Source: Mycobacterium sp.
Lineage (GTDB): Bacteria > Actinomycetota > Actinomycetes > Mycobacteriales > Mycobacteriaceae
DNA length: 64,000 nucleotides
Assembly: GCA_020438845.1 (NCBI GenBank)
Contig: JAGQTV010000009.1
Location: forward strand, 62,001 to 126,000
Direction of reading: 5' to 3'
Made by a program: the position numbers and the translations under genes. Under the pieces are notes generated by a model. The model worked only from the letters and a program-made list of their open reading frames with translations, was not told the DNA's origin and searched no databases. This document shows, one piece after another, positions 10,293 to 20,967 of the stretch. The stretch's first letter is position 1. The number at the start of each line of letters is the position of its first letter.

Positions 10293-10538
10293 ATGTTGCC
10301 CGACATCTGGAAGGCCTTTACCGCAGCGCTGGCCCTCGCCGGTCTTGGCCTGCTCGGCAGCGCCGGCACCGCCTCGGCCGAAAACGATGACATGCTGGCA
10401 TTCGGAGGCGCGAGAGGCGCTCTTGCGCAGAGCTATCCGCACATCGCTCGGATTGATCTTTCCGGGCCCGAAATGGTGCTTGACGGACCTCCCAGCCAAC
10501 CGCACTGGAATGATGCCGGCTGGGGTCTGATGCCCTGA
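10293..10538 (+). CDS. Small secreted protein, unknown function
   Basis: An 81-residue protein with a clear Sec signal peptide. A hydrophobic core (about residues 8-24) ends in GTASA, with probable cleavage before END near residue 29, leaving about 52 mature residues. The mature part has no cysteine and no motif I recognise, is rich in Pro and Gly, and ends WNDAGWGLMP. An AGGAG ribosome site sits 7 bases before the ATG, supporting a real gene. It is convergent with the two-component system and separated from it by a strong hairpin. Operator-like site C lies upstream. Confidence 0.75.
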   Translation: MLPDIWKAFTAALALAGLGLLGSAGTASAENDDMLAFGGARGALAQSYPHIARIDLSGPEMVLDGPPSQPHWNDAGWGLMP

Positions 10539-10546
10539 GACGCCCA

Positions 10547-10579
10547 GCGCCCGCCACCGCGTCACGCGGCGGCGGGCGC
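10547..10579. terminator. Bidirectional hairpin terminator
   Basis: Two 15-base arms (10547-10561 and 10565-10579) with one mismatch and a TCA loop form a very stable GC stem. It sits between two convergent genes (the secreted protein and the response regulator). No U-tract follows, as is common for mycobacterial hairpins. Confidence 0.75.
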
Positions 10580-10595
10580 ACCGGGCAGCCACAGG

Positions 10596-11261
10596 TCAGG
10601 GAATCTCGTCGAGGCGATAGCCCATTCGACGCAGCGTCACGAACCGCTCGGCGCCCAGTTTGCGGCGCAGGTAGCGGACGTAGACGTCGACGACGTTGGA
10701 ACCGGGATCGAAATCGTAGCCCCAGACATGACTGAGCAACTGCTCGCGCGACAGCACCTGACCCGGGTGGCGCAGGAATGTCTCGGCAAGTGCGAACTCA
10801 CGCGCCGACAGATCAACGCTGCGCCCGTCGACCTGAGCTCGCCGCGTCCGGAGATCCAACTGCAGCCCACCGCAAGTCAGCACCGTCGCCTCGGCAGCAC
10901 GTTCGGTGTTCAGCCGCCTTCGCACGCGCGCCAGCAATTCTTCGAACCGGAAGGGTTTGGCCATGTAGTCGTCGGCGCCACCCTCCAGTCCGGCGACGGT
11001 GTCGTGCACGCTGTCCCGAGCGGTCAGCACAATCACCGGGATGAGGTTGCGGTCGGCGCGCAGCCTCCGCAGGACATCGAAACCATCCATTTCGGGCAGC
11101 CCGATGTCCAGCACCAGCAGGTCGAACTCCCCGGTAGCGGCGTACTCATATGCTGATCGTCCGTCGGCAACCACTGTGACGGCGAATCCGTTGGCGGACA
11201 AGCCTTTATCGATGAAGCTCGAGATGCGGGGTTCGTCCTCGGCGATCAGGATTCGGGTCAT
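10596..11261 (-). CDS. OmpR-family response regulator
   Basis: A 221-residue two-domain regulator. The receiver domain carries acidic residues E8, D9 and E10, the phospho-acceptor D52 in VLDIGLPEMDG, a conserved Thr in VIVLTA and the Lys of MAKPF. The C-terminal winged helix includes LSAREFALAETFLRHPGQVL and a recognition helix in NVVDVYVRYLRRKL. The ATG overlaps the kinase stop (ATGA), so kinase and regulator are co-translated. Targets are not visible from sequence. The nearby promoters at 8.2 and 10.2 kb carry inverted repeats rather than the direct repeats usual for OmpR-type proteins. Confidence 0.93.
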   Translation of the reverse strand: MTRILIAEDEPRISSFIDKGLSANGFAVTVVADGRSAYEYAATGEFDLLVLDIGLPEMDGFDVLRRLRADRNLIPVIVLTARDSVHDTVAGLEGGADDYMAKPFRFEELLARVRRRLNTERAAEATVLTCGGLQLDLRTRRAQVDGRSVDLSAREFALAETFLRHPGQVLSREQLLSHVWGYDFDPGSNVVDVYVRYLRRKLGAERFVTLRRMGYRLDEIP

Positions 11262-12715
11262 GACACTCCTCTGGCGGGGATAAGGACGGTGAAGGTGGCG
11301 CCGCGTCCGGGGGCGCTGTCCAACAACACGGTGCCGCCATGTGCCACCGCGATCGCCCGCACGATCGACAGGCCCAACCCGGCACCCTCGGAACGTTTCC
11401 CGCCCGCACCGCCCCGCGAGAAGCGTTCGAAAATACGTGTGCGGTCGGACTCGTCGATTCCCGGTCCGGAGTCGGCGATCCAGAACCTCAGCCAGCCAGT
11501 TTCCACGGCCGATCCCACACCGATCCAGTCGCCGTCGCGGGTATAACGGCAGGCGTTGTCGGCCAACGCGACGAGCGCCTGGGTTATTCGCTGCGGATCC
11601 AGCACGGCGCTCACTTCTGCGACCGCCTGCAGGGTGAAGTCGCGGTTGCCAAGACGTTCGAGCTTGTCGAACGCTGTGCGGGTCAATTCGGCCACGTCGA
11701 CCAGCGTGGGGCGCAGGAAGGACGGCTGTTCCGCGCGGGCAAGCAGTAGCAGGTCGGACACCATCCGATTCATCCGGTCCAATTCGTCGTCGACGAGAGC
11801 GACTGTCGATACCACGTCATCGGGGTCGTTCGGGTCGAGTACCTCGAGGTGCCCGCGAACAATGGTGATCGGGGTGCGAAGTTCGTGGCCGGCATCGTCG
11901 GTGAAGCGACGTTGCGCCTGCACCGCTGCCTCCACTCGGTCTAGCATGCCGTTGACCGTCTGCACCAGATCACCTAATTCGTCGCCGTCGCGGCTGCTCG
12001 AAGGAATTCGCCTCGATAGGTCCGTTTCGGTGATGCTGCGCGCAGTCTCGGCAACGTCGCGCACGGGCCGCAGGATATGCCCGGCTATCAACCAGGCCGC
12101 TGCCGACGCGACCACGAGGGTGGCAGCTCCCGCTGCGAGCATGAGTCTCGCGGCACCGTCGGCGTTGCGCCGTTCGAGGTCGGCGAAAAAGGCGGAGACG
12201 ATGACACCGCGGTCAGGCCGGTCCCTGAGCGCAACCGGAATGGCCAGATAGCGGATCTCACCGATACCGGGATACCGGTAAAGGCCTTCCACGGGCCTGT
12301 CGACCCGGGCGACGCGTTCGGTGAACGCTGGATCGGCGGCCAGCACCTCAGGGGTGCCCGGTTGCTGTCGGCTCTCGGTCAGGAATGAGCCGTCGAGGTA
12401 ACCGAGGAAGACCTCGTTGGGCCGGGCGATGTTGTAGGCGATGGTCTCGCGAATGAGTTCTTCGACTCCGCTGAACGGCGCACCGGTGCCCGGGTTGATC
12501 CCGGGTCCGATGAGCTCGGTGAACTCCTCCACCTCGACCCGCAAGGCCCCGTCCATCCGGTCATTGACGGCCGCAACCAGAAGCCGCCAGGTGACAAAGG
12601 TGGCGACGGCGAGGGCGGCCATCATCAACAAGAGCATCCAGCCGACGATCCGGGTGCGCGCCGCCGACAGGATTCGCCGGGACGCCGACCGCCGAGCGGA
12701 CTGCCTGGATGGCAT
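11258..12715 (-). CDS. Sensor histidine kinase
   Basis: A 485-residue membrane kinase. It has one helix near residues 22-45, an extracytoplasmic sensor domain of about 140 residues, a second helix near 190-212 and a HAMP linker. The phospho-accepting His is in FTDDAGHELRTPI. ATPase boxes are N (DNACRYT), G1 (DSGPGIDE), F (FERFSRG) and G2 (GAGLGLSIV). I chose ATG 12715 because a GGGAGAGG ribosome site precedes it. The frame is open to 12838, but that extension overlaps the next gene. It forms a pair with the overlapping response regulator. The ligand is unknown. Confidence 0.92.
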   Translation of the reverse strand: MPSRQSARRSASRRILSAARTRIVGWMLLLMMAALAVATFVTWRLLVAAVNDRMDGALRVEVEEFTELIGPGINPGTGAPFSGVEELIRETIAYNIARPNEVFLGYLDGSFLTESRQQPGTPEVLAADPAFTERVARVDRPVEGLYRYPGIGEIRYLAIPVALRDRPDRGVIVSAFFADLERRNADGAARLMLAAGAATLVVASAAAWLIAGHILRPVRDVAETARSITETDLSRRIPSSSRDGDELGDLVQTVNGMLDRVEAAVQAQRRFTDDAGHELRTPITIVRGHLEVLDPNDPDDVVSTVALVDDELDRMNRMVSDLLLLARAEQPSFLRPTLVDVAELTRTAFDKLERLGNRDFTLQAVAEVSAVLDPQRITQALVALADNACRYTRDGDWIGVGSAVETGWLRFWIADSGPGIDESDRTRIFERFSRGGAGGKRSEGAGLGLSIVRAIAVAHGGTVLLDSAPGRGATFTVLIPARGVS

Positions 12716-12785
12716 CGGGCCTCTCCCAGATTTTCGACCGACCGGTTCAATCATCTCAGGTTCCCGGACCGCCCAGACAGACGGC

Positions 12786-14015
12786 TCAACCCGGCAGGCT
12801 TCGGCGCAGCGGCGCGCACAGATCGCCACGGTCGGCAACCACGACGTCGTTGAGCCCCAACCAGTCCGCCATCACCGCCAACTCCCCCACCAAGGCGCGG
12901 GCGATACTGCCGGCGTCGCGCCCCGGCTCGGAAAAGGCTCCCATCACGCGCAGCGCCCCCGCCGGCCGGTCGGCCTTCAGGTCCACCCTGCCGACCAGCT
13001 GTCCGTCGAGCAGGAACGGCCACACGTAGTAGCCGAACCTCCGTTGAGCAGCAGGGGTGTAGATCTCGATGCGGTATTCGAAATCGAACAGTCTTTGCAC
13101 CCGGGGCCGGAAGAAGATCAACGGGTCGAACGGGCACAGCAGCGCCGTCCCGCGATCGGTGCGCGGCACCCGTTGCCCAGCGCGCAGATAGGCCGGCCCG
13201 CTCCACCCCGCCACCTCGACGGGCTCCAACTCCCCGGCAGCGACCAATGCGGCAACAGCCGGCTTCACCTCGGCCGGGCGCAGGCGGAAGTAGTCCCGCA
13301 GGTCGGCCTCGGTGGCCACACCCAGAGCCGTGGCCGCTCGCAGCGTGAGCTCACGCAGCGCCCAAGCGTCGTCGACCTCTCGGACCAGCACATCGGCGGG
13401 CAGCACCCGCTCGACCAGGTCGTAGTGCCGGGCGAAACCGACCCGGTGCGCCGTGGTCAGCACTCCCGAGGCGAACAGGGCCTCGGCCACCCACTTGGTC
13501 TCGCTTCGGTTCCACCAGGCCCCTTTGCCGCGGCGGGTTGAGGTCTGCAGGTGGGCCTCGATCTGGCCGGCGGTGCTCGGTCCCAGTTCGGCCACGGCGG
13601 CCACCACAGCCTCGACCAACCGGGGGTTGTTCCGCACTATCTCGGTGCCCCAACGCCCATGGACGTATTCGCGCATCCGCCATCGCAGCAGCGGCCAATC
13701 CTGCACCGCGATCAGCGCGGCCTCGTGTGCCCAGTACTCCACCAGCAACCGCGGCGAGCGCGCCGCCTTTCCGGCGGCGTCGGGGCCCCATGCGGCCCGG
13801 TCGAGGACATCGCGATCGTAAGGGCCGAGTCGGCTGAACACCGGAGCGTAATGGGCCCGAACCGCTACCGAAACCGAGTCCAGCTGCAGCACATGGATTT
13901 TCGCGATCAAACGTCGCAAATTCGATCGCGTCACAGCTCCGGTAGCCGGGCGGGCGCCGAATCCCTGTGCAGCGACGGCAATCCGACGCGCCTGGGCGGC
14001 AGTGAGTCGAGTCAT
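12786..14015 (-). CDS. Winged-helix DNA-binding domain protein (YcaQ/HTH_42 family)
   Basis: A 409-residue protein of the family that includes E. coli YcaQ, a DNA glycosylase acting on interstrand crosslinks. Visible family segments are [20 protein letters not shown] near residue 45, [10 protein letters not shown] near 95 and [20 protein letters not shown]. The start ATG overlaps the dfrA stop (ATGA), which fixes the start although the frame extends upstream to 14090. The coupling to dfrA-thyA suggests it is co-expressed with thymidylate synthesis. Its activity in mycobacteria is an inference from the family. Confidence 0.88.
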   Translation of the reverse strand: MTRLTAAQARRIAVAAQGFGARPATGAVTRSNLRRLIAKIHVLQLDSVSVAVRAHYAPVFSRLGPYDRDVLDRAAWGPDAAGKAARSPRLLVEYWAHEAALIAVQDWPLLRWRMREYVHGRWGTEIVRNNPRLVEAVVAAVAELGPSTAGQIEAHLQTSTRRGKGAWWNRSETKWVAEALFASGVLTTAHRVGFARHYDLVERVLPADVLVREVDDAWALRELTLRAATALGVATEADLRDYFRLRPAEVKPAVAALVAAGELEPVEVAGWSGPAYLRAGQRVPRTDRGTALLCPFDPLIFFRPRVQRLFDFEYRIEIYTPAAQRRFGYYVWPFLLDGQLVGRVDLKADRPAGALRVMGAFSEPGRDAGSIARALVGELAVMADWLGLNDVVVADRGDLCAPLRRSLPG

Positions 14016-14494
14016 CCCCGACGGAAGGTATGGAACCGGTAACGCAAGCCCGACGAACTGTCCCGCCATGGTCCCGGTTTTCCAACCCAAGACTCGTCAA
14101 GCATCGGCGCCAGGGCGTCCTCGTCCTCAACTCGCAGGTCGATGTCCACCTCGGTGACCTCGCAACGGGTGGCTGCCGGCAGCGCAAGGTGATAGATCTC
14201 GGCCCCGCCGATCACCCAGGTATCCGACTCGGACAGGGCCGTTTCCATGGACGTGACGACCTCTGCGCCGTCGGCCCGGTAGTCGGGATTGCGGGTGACG
14301 ACCACATTTCGCCGCCCCGGCAACGGGCGAAAGCGCGGCGGTAACGACTCCCAGGTCCGACGGCCCATCACCACGGCATGGCCCATGGTCAGCCTCTTGA
14401 ACTGCGCCAGGTCCTCCGGCAACCGCCAGGGGATGCCACCGTCTCGGCCGATGATCCCGGAGGTGGACTGGGCCCAGATCAGGCTGACGCTCAT
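14012..14494 (-). CDS. dfrA: Dihydrofolate reductase
   Basis: Reduces dihydrofolate to tetrahydrofolate with NADPH and is the target of antifolates. The 160 residues carry the active-site start [20 protein letters not shown], the acidic residue in LPEDLAQFK, the cofactor loop GRRTWESLP and [11 protein letters not shown] 14494 is 4 bases after the thyA stop and gives the usual length. The frame opens further upstream, but within thyA. Confidence 0.97.
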   Translation of the reverse strand: MSVSLIWAQSTSGIIGRDGGIPWRLPEDLAQFKRLTMGHAVVMGRRTWESLPPRFRPLPGRRNVVVTRNPDYRADGAEVVTSMETALSESDTWVIGGAEIYHLALPAATRCEVTEVDIDLRVEDEDALAPMLDESWVGKPGPWRDSSSGLRYRFHTFRRG

Positions 14495-14498
14495 GTGG

Positions 14499-15311
14499 TC
14501 ATACCGCGACGGGGGCCTTGATCGCAGGATGCGGGTCGTAGTTGCGGATCTGAATGTCCTCGTAGGTGTAGTCGAAGATCGAATCTCGCTGCGCCAGAAC
14601 AAGTTCAGGATAGGGACGGGGCTCGCGACTCAGCTGTTCGGTGACCTGCCGTACGTGGTTGTCGTAGATGTGGCAGTCGCCGCCGGTCCAGATGAAATCG
14701 CCCACGCCCAGTCCGGCCTGCGCGGCCATCATGTGGGTCAACAGGGCGTAGCTGGCGATGTTGAACGGCACACCCAGGAAAAGGTCTGCACTGCGCTGAT
14801 AGAGCTGGCAGCTGAGCTTTCCATCTGCGACGTAGAACTGGAAGAAAGCATGGCAGGGCGGCAGCGCCATCCGGGGGATCTCACCGACATTCCAGGCCGA
14901 GACGATGATGCGCCGCGAGTCCGGGTCGGTGCGCAGCAGGTCCAGCGCTGCGGTGATCTGGTCGACATGTTCGCCGGTGGGTGTCGGCCAGGACCGCCAC
15001 TGGACACCGTACACTGGGCCGAGATCACCAGTGGGAGAAGCCCATTCGTCCCAGATGGTGACACCGTGTTCATGCAGCCACGCCACGTTGGAGTCTCCGC
15101 GCAGAAACCACAAAAGCTCGTAGACCACCGACTTCAGATGCACCTTCTTGGTGGTGATCAGCGGGAAACCGGCAGACAAGTCGTACCGCAGCTGGTGACC
15201 GAATAGGCTGCGGGTCCCGGTTCCGGTTCGATCCGACTTCGGCGTGCCCTTCTCCAGCACCAGACGCAGTAGATCCTCATAGGGGGTCGGGACGGAGGCT
15301 GCGATCGGCAC
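14499..15311 (-). CDS. thyA: Thymidylate synthase ThyA
   Basis: Folate-dependent methylation of dUMP. The catalytic cysteine is in [12 protein letters not shown], with [20 protein letters not shown] and GDCHIYDNH present. GTG 15311 gives 270 residues, beginning [15 protein letters not shown], a few residues longer than other mycobacterial ThyA proteins. No in-frame ATG fits the expected start closely, so the exact N-terminus is uncertain. It forms a unit with dfrA, which recycles its dihydrofolate product. Together with ThyX the window encodes both kinds of thymidylate synthase, as is normal in mycobacteria. Confidence 0.95.
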   Translation of the reverse strand: MPIAASVPTPYEDLLRLVLEKGTPKSDRTGTGTRSLFGHQLRYDLSAGFPLITTKKVHLKSVVYELLWFLRGDSNVAWLHEHGVTIWDEWASPTGDLGPVYGVQWRSWPTPTGEHVDQITAALDLLRTDPDSRRIIVSAWNVGEIPRMALPPCHAFFQFYVADGKLSCQLYQRSADLFLGVPFNIASYALLTHMMAAQAGLGVGDFIWTGGDCHIYDNHVRQVTEQLSREPRPYPELVLAQRDSIFDYTYEDIQIRNYDPHPAIKAPVAV

Positions 15312-15345
15312 GCCAATCAGCTTACGTGCGGGTAGAACGGAAGCC

Positions 15346-16101
15346 ATGCCCACCATCACCGACTTCATCACCACGCCCGCCGGCAGCTGCCCGGTCACCC
15401 TGGCCGTGCCCGCGGGCGCCGGTAGGCACTGGCCCGGGGTTGTGCTCTACCCCGACGCCGGTGGAACGCGTCCGGTAATCCGGCAGATGGCCGAGCGCCT
15501 CTCGGCGATGGGATACGCAGTGCTTGTCCCCGACGTGTATTACCGGCACGGGAGTTGGGCGCCATTCGACATGAAAGCGGTGTTCGGCGAGCCGCCCGAG
15601 CGCCAACGACTGTTCGGCCTGATGAAGAGCGTCACCCCGGAGGTCATGGCCGCCGACGCACGGGCGTTCTTCGACTACCTGGCCGGCCGCCCCGAAGTAA
15701 CCGGGGAGCGGTTCGGCACGACGGGCTACTGCATGGGCGGCAGGACGTCGCTCGTGGTCGCCGGGCGGGTGCCCGAACGGGTTGCGGCGGCGATGTCGTT
15801 CCATGGCGGCGGGCTCGCCACCGACGATTCGGGAAGCCCACACCTGCTCGCCGACCGAATTCAGGCAGCGGTCTATGTCGGCGCCGCCGAGAACGACCCG
15901 TCCTACACCCCCGAGCAGTCGGCAGTCCTGGACGCAGCGCTCACCGCCGCCGGCGTCGAGCACACCATCGAGTGGTATTCGGCTGCACACGGATTCGCGG
16001 TGCCCGACAACGCCACCTATGACGCGGCGGCTGCGCAGCGGCACTGGGCGGCGACGCAGTCCTTTTTCGGCGCGCATCTGCGCCCCGAGCGTCCGGCCTG
16101 A
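15346..16101 (+). CDS. Dienelactone hydrolase family protein
   Basis: A 251-residue alpha/beta hydrolase homologous to Rv2765. The nucleophile is a cysteine in [10 protein letters not shown], as in dienelactone hydrolases. An aspartate lies in AENDPSY and the histidine in AAHGFAV. It would cleave cyclic or small esters in the cytoplasm. The physiological substrate is unknown. It diverges from thyA over only 34 bases. Confidence 0.92.
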   Translation: MPTITDFITTPAGSCPVTLAVPAGAGRHWPGVVLYPDAGGTRPVIRQMAERLSAMGYAVLVPDVYYRHGSWAPFDMKAVFGEPPERQRLFGLMKSVTPEVMAADARAFFDYLAGRPEVTGERFGTTGYCMGGRTSLVVAGRVPERVAAAMSFHGGGLATDDSGSPHLLADRIQAAVYVGAAENDPSYTPEQSAVLDAALTAAGVEHTIEWYSAAHGFAVPDNATYDAAAAQRHWAATQSFFGAHLRPERPA

Positions 16102-16120
16102 ACTGCGGTCGAAGCCGCTA

Positions 16121-16564
16121 TCAGCTCCGGGGCCGACGCCGGAACACCCCAAGCAGACCACGTACGGCGTAGAGGCCGACGACGACCGAGAGCACGACCA
16201 GGAAGATGAAGGTCACCAGCCAGTTGGTCCTGCTGTGCGGGACGTTCCACCACACGACGGTGAACATGACCGAGCAGATGAGCACCACGAAATCCCGCCA
16301 GTCGCCTTTGTAGGAACCGGCGGCCTGGCGCAGCTCAGCGCTCTTTTCCACACCTGCAACCAGTTCGCGGATGCGGAAGTCGATGGTCCTACCGAGTTCG
16401 GCGCGCAGCTCGGTCTTCTCCGGCGGGATCTTGTCCAGCAGTTCCATGTCGGACTTGATCATCCCGCGGAAATCGGGTCCCTTGAGGGTTCCCGCCAGCA
16501 CACCGAACAATGCTCCACCGGCAATCGGGGCCGCCCCCAAGGCCACGTCTGCGATTCCCGTCAT
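16121..16564 (-). CDS. Small membrane protein, unknown function
   Basis: A 147-residue protein with a glycine-rich hydrophobic N-terminus (residues 3-26) and a charged, helical middle (about 40-85). Two more membrane segments lie around 92-108 and 113-137, followed by a basic end FRRRPRS. It has no motif I know. A GGAGTGAGG ribosome site precedes the ATG, and the gene sits 6 bases after the flavodoxin-like gene, so it belongs to the dapB operon. Confidence 0.75.
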   Translation of the reverse strand: MTGIADVALGAAPIAGGALFGVLAGTLKGPDFRGMIKSDMELLDKIPPEKTELRAELGRTIDFRIRELVAGVEKSAELRQAAGSYKGDWRDFVVLICSVMFTVVWWNVPHSRTNWLVTFIFLVVLSVVVGLYAVRGLLGVFRRRPRS

Positions 16565-16570
16565 CTCACC

Positions 16571-17023
16571 TCACTCCATCAGCACAGCGGCCAGGGTGCC
16601 GCCCAGTTCGTAGGCCCTCCGCCGTGCGACCGAGTCGACCGGGCCGGTCACTTGGAGCGCATCGGACGACTTCGCCAGCTTCAGTCCGGTTGCGATCCGC
16701 TCGACGGATGCGACCGCGGCCGCGGTGTCGTTGTTTCCGTGCACCCACAGACCGTAGGGTCGCCCAGCAACATAGTCCAGGCTCGGGTAGTAGATCCCGT
16801 CGAAGAAGTGTTTGAGCGCCCCCGACATGTAACCGAAGTTCGCCGGGGTGCCGAACAGGTATCCGTCGGCGTCGAGCGTTTCCGGCAAGGTCGCCGCGAG
16901 TGCCGGTCGGGCCACCACCTCCACCCCGCTGATCTCCGGATCCGCCGCGCCGGCCAGGACAGCCTCAAGCAGTTCCCGGGTCGCCGGTGACGGTGTGTGA
17001 TGGACGATCAACAAGCGTGGCAA
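16571..17023 (-). CDS. Flavodoxin-like NAD(P)H-dependent oxidoreductase/FMN-binding protein
   Basis: A 150-residue protein with a flavodoxin fold, like Rv2771c. The phosphate-binding loop follows the first strand (LIVHHTPSPATREL). The flavin-stacking segment is GTPANFGYMSGALKHFFDG, typical of the NADPH-dependent FMN reductase/WrbA group. I chose the TTG at 17023 because it has an AGGAAGG ribosome site and gives the same 150-residue length as the M. tuberculosis protein. The frame stays open to 17242 but overlaps the next gene. Its electron acceptor is unknown. Confidence 0.85.
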   Translation of the reverse strand: MPRLLIVHHTPSPATRELLEAVLAGAADPEISGVEVVARPALAATLPETLDADGYLFGTPANFGYMSGALKHFFDGIYYPSLDYVAGRPYGLWVHGNNDTAAAVASVERIATGLKLAKSSDALQVTGPVDSVARRRAYELGGTLAAVLME

Positions 17024-17027
17024 GAAG

Positions 17028-18433
<1,406 letters not shown>

Positions 18434-19549
18434 GTGCGCGTCGGCATCCCCACAGAGATCAAGAACAACGAATACCGCGTTGCCATTACTCCGGCCGGCG
18501 TCAGCGAACTGGTACGTCGCGGCCACGAGGTGCTCATTCAGACCGGCGCCGGGAACGGTTCCGCGATTCCCGATGCGGACTTCGCCGACGCAGGCGCGCA
18601 GATCGTCGGGACCGCCGACGAGGTGTGGGAGAAGGCCGATCTGCTGCTGAAGGTCAAGGAACCGATCGAGCCGGAATACTCCCGTATGCGCAAGGGGCAG
18701 GTGCTGTTCACCTACCTGCACCTGGCGGCGTCGCGACCGTGCACCGAAGCTCTGCTGGCATCCGGGACCACGTCGATCGCCTACGAGACTGTGCAGACCG
18801 CTGACGGCGCGCTACCACTGCTTGCTCCGATGAGCGAGGTTGCCGGCCGGTTGGCCGCCCAGGTCGGCGCATACCATCTGATGCGCACTCAGGGCGGTCG
18901 CGGCGTGCTCATGGGCGGTGTTCCGGGCGTCGCTCCGGCCAAAGTCGTGGTGATCGGCGGCGGAATGGCAGGTGACAACGCCGCCGCCGTCGCCTGGGGC
19001 ATGGGCGCCCACGTCACGGTGTTCGACCTCAACATCAACATCCTGCGCAAGATCGACGCCGAGTACGGCGGCGCCATCGAGACCCGCTACTCCGCGCGGC
19101 TGGATCTGGAGACCGCCGTCAAGGAGGCCGACCTGGTGATCGGTGCCGTGCTGGTCCCGGGTGCCAAGGCCCCCAAGCTGGTCACCAACGAGACTGTGTC
19201 GCAGATGAAGCCGGGTGCGGTTCTGGTGGATATCGCCATCGACCAGGGCGGCTGCTTCGAGGACTCCAAGCCCACGACGCACGACGATCCCACGTTCGGC
19301 GTCCATGAGGCCCTGTTCTACTGCGTCGCGAATATGCCCGGCGCGGTGCCGCGGACCTCAACGTTCGCGTTGACCAACGCGACCATGCCGTATGTGCTCA
19401 AGCTCGCCGACAAAGGTTGGCGCCCTGCCTGCATCGCCGACCCAGCGCTGGCCAAGGGCCTGTCCACCCACAACGGGAAACTCCTCAATGCAGAGGTCGC
19501 GCACGATCTCGAGCTGCCCTTCACCGACCCCGAGGGACTGCTGGCCTGA
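18434..19549 (+). CDS. ald: Alanine dehydrogenase
   Basis: NAD-dependent interconversion of alanine with pyruvate and ammonia. In mycobacteria it also reduces glyoxylate and is induced by alanine and by hypoxia. The 371 residues match the family length. The N-terminal substrate region holds LLKVKEPIEPEY, and the Rossmann motif is VIGGGMAGDNAA near residue 176. The GTG start has a CTAGGAG ribosome site. Confidence 0.97.
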   Translation: MRVGIPTEIKNNEYRVAITPAGVSELVRRGHEVLIQTGAGNGSAIPDADFADAGAQIVGTADEVWEKADLLLKVKEPIEPEYSRMRKGQVLFTYLHLAASRPCTEALLASGTTSIAYETVQTADGALPLLAPMSEVAGRLAAQVGAYHLMRTQGGRGVLMGGVPGVAPAKVVVIGGGMAGDNAAAVAWGMGAHVTVFDLNINILRKIDAEYGGAIETRYSARLDLETAVKEADLVIGAVLVPGAKAPKLVTNETVSQMKPGAVLVDIAIDQGGCFEDSKPTTHDDPTFGVHEALFYCVANMPGAVPRTSTFALTNATMPYVLKLADKGWRPACIADPALAKGLSTHNGKLLNAEVAHDLELPFTDPEGLLA

Positions 19550-19591
19550 GGCGCCGCCGTCGGCTGCTGCCGATTACAGCTGGCAGGAACT

Positions 19592-20929
19592 TCAACCGGG
19601 AAGCTGGTCACCGGTTGTGATCGGTTGCGAAGGGGCACGGGTGTGCGTTTCGCCCGGTTGAGGGCCCACCAGGAACCAACTGCGCATCAAACCCTTGCCC
19701 TTGACTTGGATTTCGCCGCGTTCGACGAATTCGAACTCATTCCTCAGCCTTTCGTAGACCGGCTGTGGCACCTGGATGCGGCCGGGCACACCCGTCGATT
19801 CCATTCTTGACGCCACATTGACCGCGTCGCCCCACACGTCATAGAAGTACTTACGCGTGCCGATTACACCGGCGACCACGGGACCGTTCGCGAGGCCGAT
19901 GCGAAGCGAAACCATCCGCCCGGCGTTATCGGTCATCCCGTCAACCACGTCGGCCAGATCGAGAGCGAACCGGGCCAGTGCCTCGAGGTGATCCGGCCGC
20001 GATTGTGGGACACCACTGACCACCATGTAGCAATCGCCCGTGGTCTTGATCTTCTCGAGCCCATGCTGCTCGACGAGCCCGTCGATCTGGGTATAGAGCC
20101 GGTTGAGGAACTCGACCAGGTCAGCTGCTGTCGTCTGGCTTGCCCGCTCGGTGTAGTTCGCGATGTCGGCGAAAAGCACCGAAGCGTCATCGAATTTGTC
20201 GGCGATGATCCGGGCGTCTGAGTTCTTCAGCCGGGCCGCCACTTGCGCCGGCAACATGTTGGTCAACAACGCCTCGGATCTGTCGTACTCGCGTTCCATC
20301 GCGTCTTCGGCCCGGTCGATCTCGTGCAGCGCAAAAGCAACCCCGGAGAGCACGATGATGCTGGCGGCGATTGCGGTCAGTACAAACCCGCTATCGATAG
20401 CCCAGGCGGGTTGCGACAGGGCGACCTCGGGGGCCGCGAAGTCAAGCACGATCACCAGCGCCGTTCCGATGGCTATCAACACCGTCGCGAGCACAAGGTG
20501 CTCAACGCCCATCACGATGATGATGAAAGTGGCAACCACCAGAACGAATTGGTGCAGACCCGCATTGGTGCCGATCCGGAAGGTGATGACCGACACCGCG
20601 ACGTAGGTGGTCACGGTCAGCACAAGTGGGGGCACCAGTTTGCCGAACCGATGTAAGAGCGGAATCGATGCACAGATGGCGGCGACGCCGAGTTCCAGGA
20701 TCGCGATGGAGTAATCCCAACCCGTCATGAACTGAATCGCGGCCATGACGGTGCTGACGACGGCAGCCAGCAGCGCGATGATGTTGATCAGACGTTGCTG
20801 ACGCCGGATTCGTTGCACGTAGTACCTACGCGGCGTGAGGGGTTTCGGCGTCCGGGAGGCACCGACGGCGTTTTGCGCTACGGGGTGATCTGGACCGACA
20901 GATCCATCGCTGCATCGTTCGGTTCCCAC
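19592..20929 (-). CDS. Membrane class III adenylate cyclase
   Basis: A 445-residue protein with six membrane helices (about residues 45-215), a short helical linker (EYDRSEALLTNMLPAQVAARL), and a class III cyclase domain to residue 420. The metal aspartates are in LFADIANYT and the later TTGDCYMV. The substrate-specifying Lys is in LEKIKTTGD and Asp in YFYDVWGDAVN. The transition-state Asn and Arg lie in AVNVASRME. All six catalytic residues are present, so it should make cAMP. The layout resembles M. tuberculosis Rv1625c-type enzymes. It follows the nitronate monooxygenase gene and converges on ald. Confidence 0.92.
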   Translation of the reverse strand: MGTERCSDGSVGPDHPVAQNAVGASRTPKPLTPRRYYVQRIRRQQRLINIIALLAAVVSTVMAAIQFMTGWDYSIAILELGVAAICASIPLLHRFGKLVPPLVLTVTTYVAVSVITFRIGTNAGLHQFVLVVATFIIIVMGVEHLVLATVLIAIGTALVIVLDFAAPEVALSQPAWAIDSGFVLTAIAASIIVLSGVAFALHEIDRAEDAMEREYDRSEALLTNMLPAQVAARLKNSDARIIADKFDDASVLFADIANYTERASQTTAADLVEFLNRLYTQIDGLVEQHGLEKIKTTGDCYMVVSGVPQSRPDHLEALARFALDLADVVDGMTDNAGRMVSLRIGLANGPVVAGVIGTRKYFYDVWGDAVNVASRMESTGVPGRIQVPQPVYERLRNEFEFVERGEIQVKGKGLMRSWFLVGPQPGETHTRAPSQPITTGDQLPG

Positions 20930-20967
20930 TGCGGAAGCGTATCGAACGGGCGTCTACCAGCCCACCT

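Noticed and set aside
5865-16617. Presence of both ThyX and ThyA as an unusual redundancy.
   Set aside because: Mycobacteria normally carry both thymidylate synthases, so this is not new.
19550-19591. Possible terminator between ald and the cyclase.
   Set aside because: Only a 6-base inverted repeat (AACCGG/CCGGTT) with an 11-base loop is present nearby, too weak to call.
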